NCBI GenBank assembly: GCA_021298935.1
Contig: JAJTHR010000137.1
Coordinates: forward strand, 1-5,094
Source: Parachlamydia sp.
GTDB taxonomy: Bacteria; Chlamydiota; Chlamydiia; Chlamydiales; Parachlamydiaceae
Reading direction: 5' to 3'
DNA length: 5,094 nucleotides
Below are positions 5,093 to 5,094 of the stretch, piece by piece (within the stretch, counting starts at the first letter, position 1; every line of letters begins with the position of its first letter). The notes under the pieces are model-generated. The model was given only the letters and a program-made list of their open reading frames with translations, made no database searches and had not been told where the DNA came from. A program made the translations under genes and the position numbers.

Positions 5093-5094
5093 AA
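4985..5094. repeat. Long imperfect hairpin of about 110 nt reaching the window edge
   Basis: From the tip outward, stems are GCAAACTT/AAGTTTGC (5031-5038 with 5043-5050, loop GGAT), GATC/GATC (5024-5027 with 5053-5056), CATTGC/GCAATG (5015-5020 with 5059-5064), GTCCCAG/CTGGGAC (5006-5012 with 5067-5073), TTTT/AAAA (5000-5003 with 5076-5079), CGGC/GCCG (4992-4995 with 5083-5086) and a weak TTTT/AAAA at the base. The interruptions are small and nearly symmetric. So many ordered complementary blocks are unlikely by chance. It could be a structured RNA, a palindromic mobile repeat or one end of an element. The base may extend past the window. Confidence 0.7.
5004..5090 (+). CDS. Possible 28-codon open frame inside the hairpin
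   Basis: ATG at 5004 opens a frame of 28 codons ending in TGA at 5088; the peptide begins MSQYIAEIAANLDKFA and ends in a basic GRKRCR. The first part could form an amphipathic helix, and a GAG lies 6 nt before the ATG as a poor ribosome site. The frame coincides with the long hairpin, and the opposite strand is also open, so this may be chance. Confidence 0.15.
   Translation: MSQYIAEIAANLDKFARSSNELGRKRCR

Noticed and set aside
4916..5094. tRNA or known regulatory RNA in the right-hand structured region
   Set aside because: No cloverleaf, CCA end, T-loop or recognised riboswitch core is visible; the fold is one long hairpin.
4985..5094. Integron attC-type recombination site
   Set aside because: The overall hairpin shape is similar, but the expected core sites at the base (GTTRRRY and its partner) are not present within the window.

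Overview
The window looks like part of a chromosome from the Chlamydiae or a related PVC lineage, most likely an environmental (Parachlamydiales-type) chlamydia. This is an inference. It rests on a DUF1207-type outer-membrane protein with many cysteines, small exported proteins, a large LOG-domain protein with an unfamiliar N-terminal part, and moderate-GC genes separated by very AT-rich gaps. No rRNA, tRNA, CRISPR array or recognisable transposase is present.

Layout: one large plus-strand gene (24-2141) encodes a LOG/PpnN-like nucleotide-processing protein. It converges with abutting stop codons on a minus-strand series. In transcription order that series is a small exported Cys/His-rich protein (4766-4593), a DUF1207 outer-membrane protein (4430-3417), a single-pass membrane-anchored protein of unknown function (3414-2533) and a small secreted coiled-coil protein (2438-2142). 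The DUF1207 and membrane-anchor genes are 2 bp apart and are almost certainly co-transcribed and translationally coupled. The four minus-strand products all appear to be exported or envelope proteins, whereas the plus-strand enzyme looks cytoplasmic.

The right end (4767-5094) has no confident gene but is dense in structure. It holds a strong Shine-Dalgarno site for the Cys/His-rich gene, overlapping promoter-like elements on both strands around a perfect 14-bp palindrome, a 12-bp inverted repeat with three TTCAGG half-sites, a short CG-alternating palindrome, and a roughly 110-nt imperfect long hairpin that runs to the window edge. Base composition rises sharply near 4960. A minus-strand reading frame entering from the right edge could be the 3' end of another gene, with the 12-bp inverted repeat as its terminator. 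The hairpin could instead be a structured RNA or a palindromic mobile-repeat end.

The best candidates for something undescribed are the exported metallothionein-like peptide with its dyad-containing control region, the long hairpin at the right edge, and the roughly 480-residue N-terminal region fused to the LOG domain. All functional statements come from reading motifs by eye; no database search was possible.
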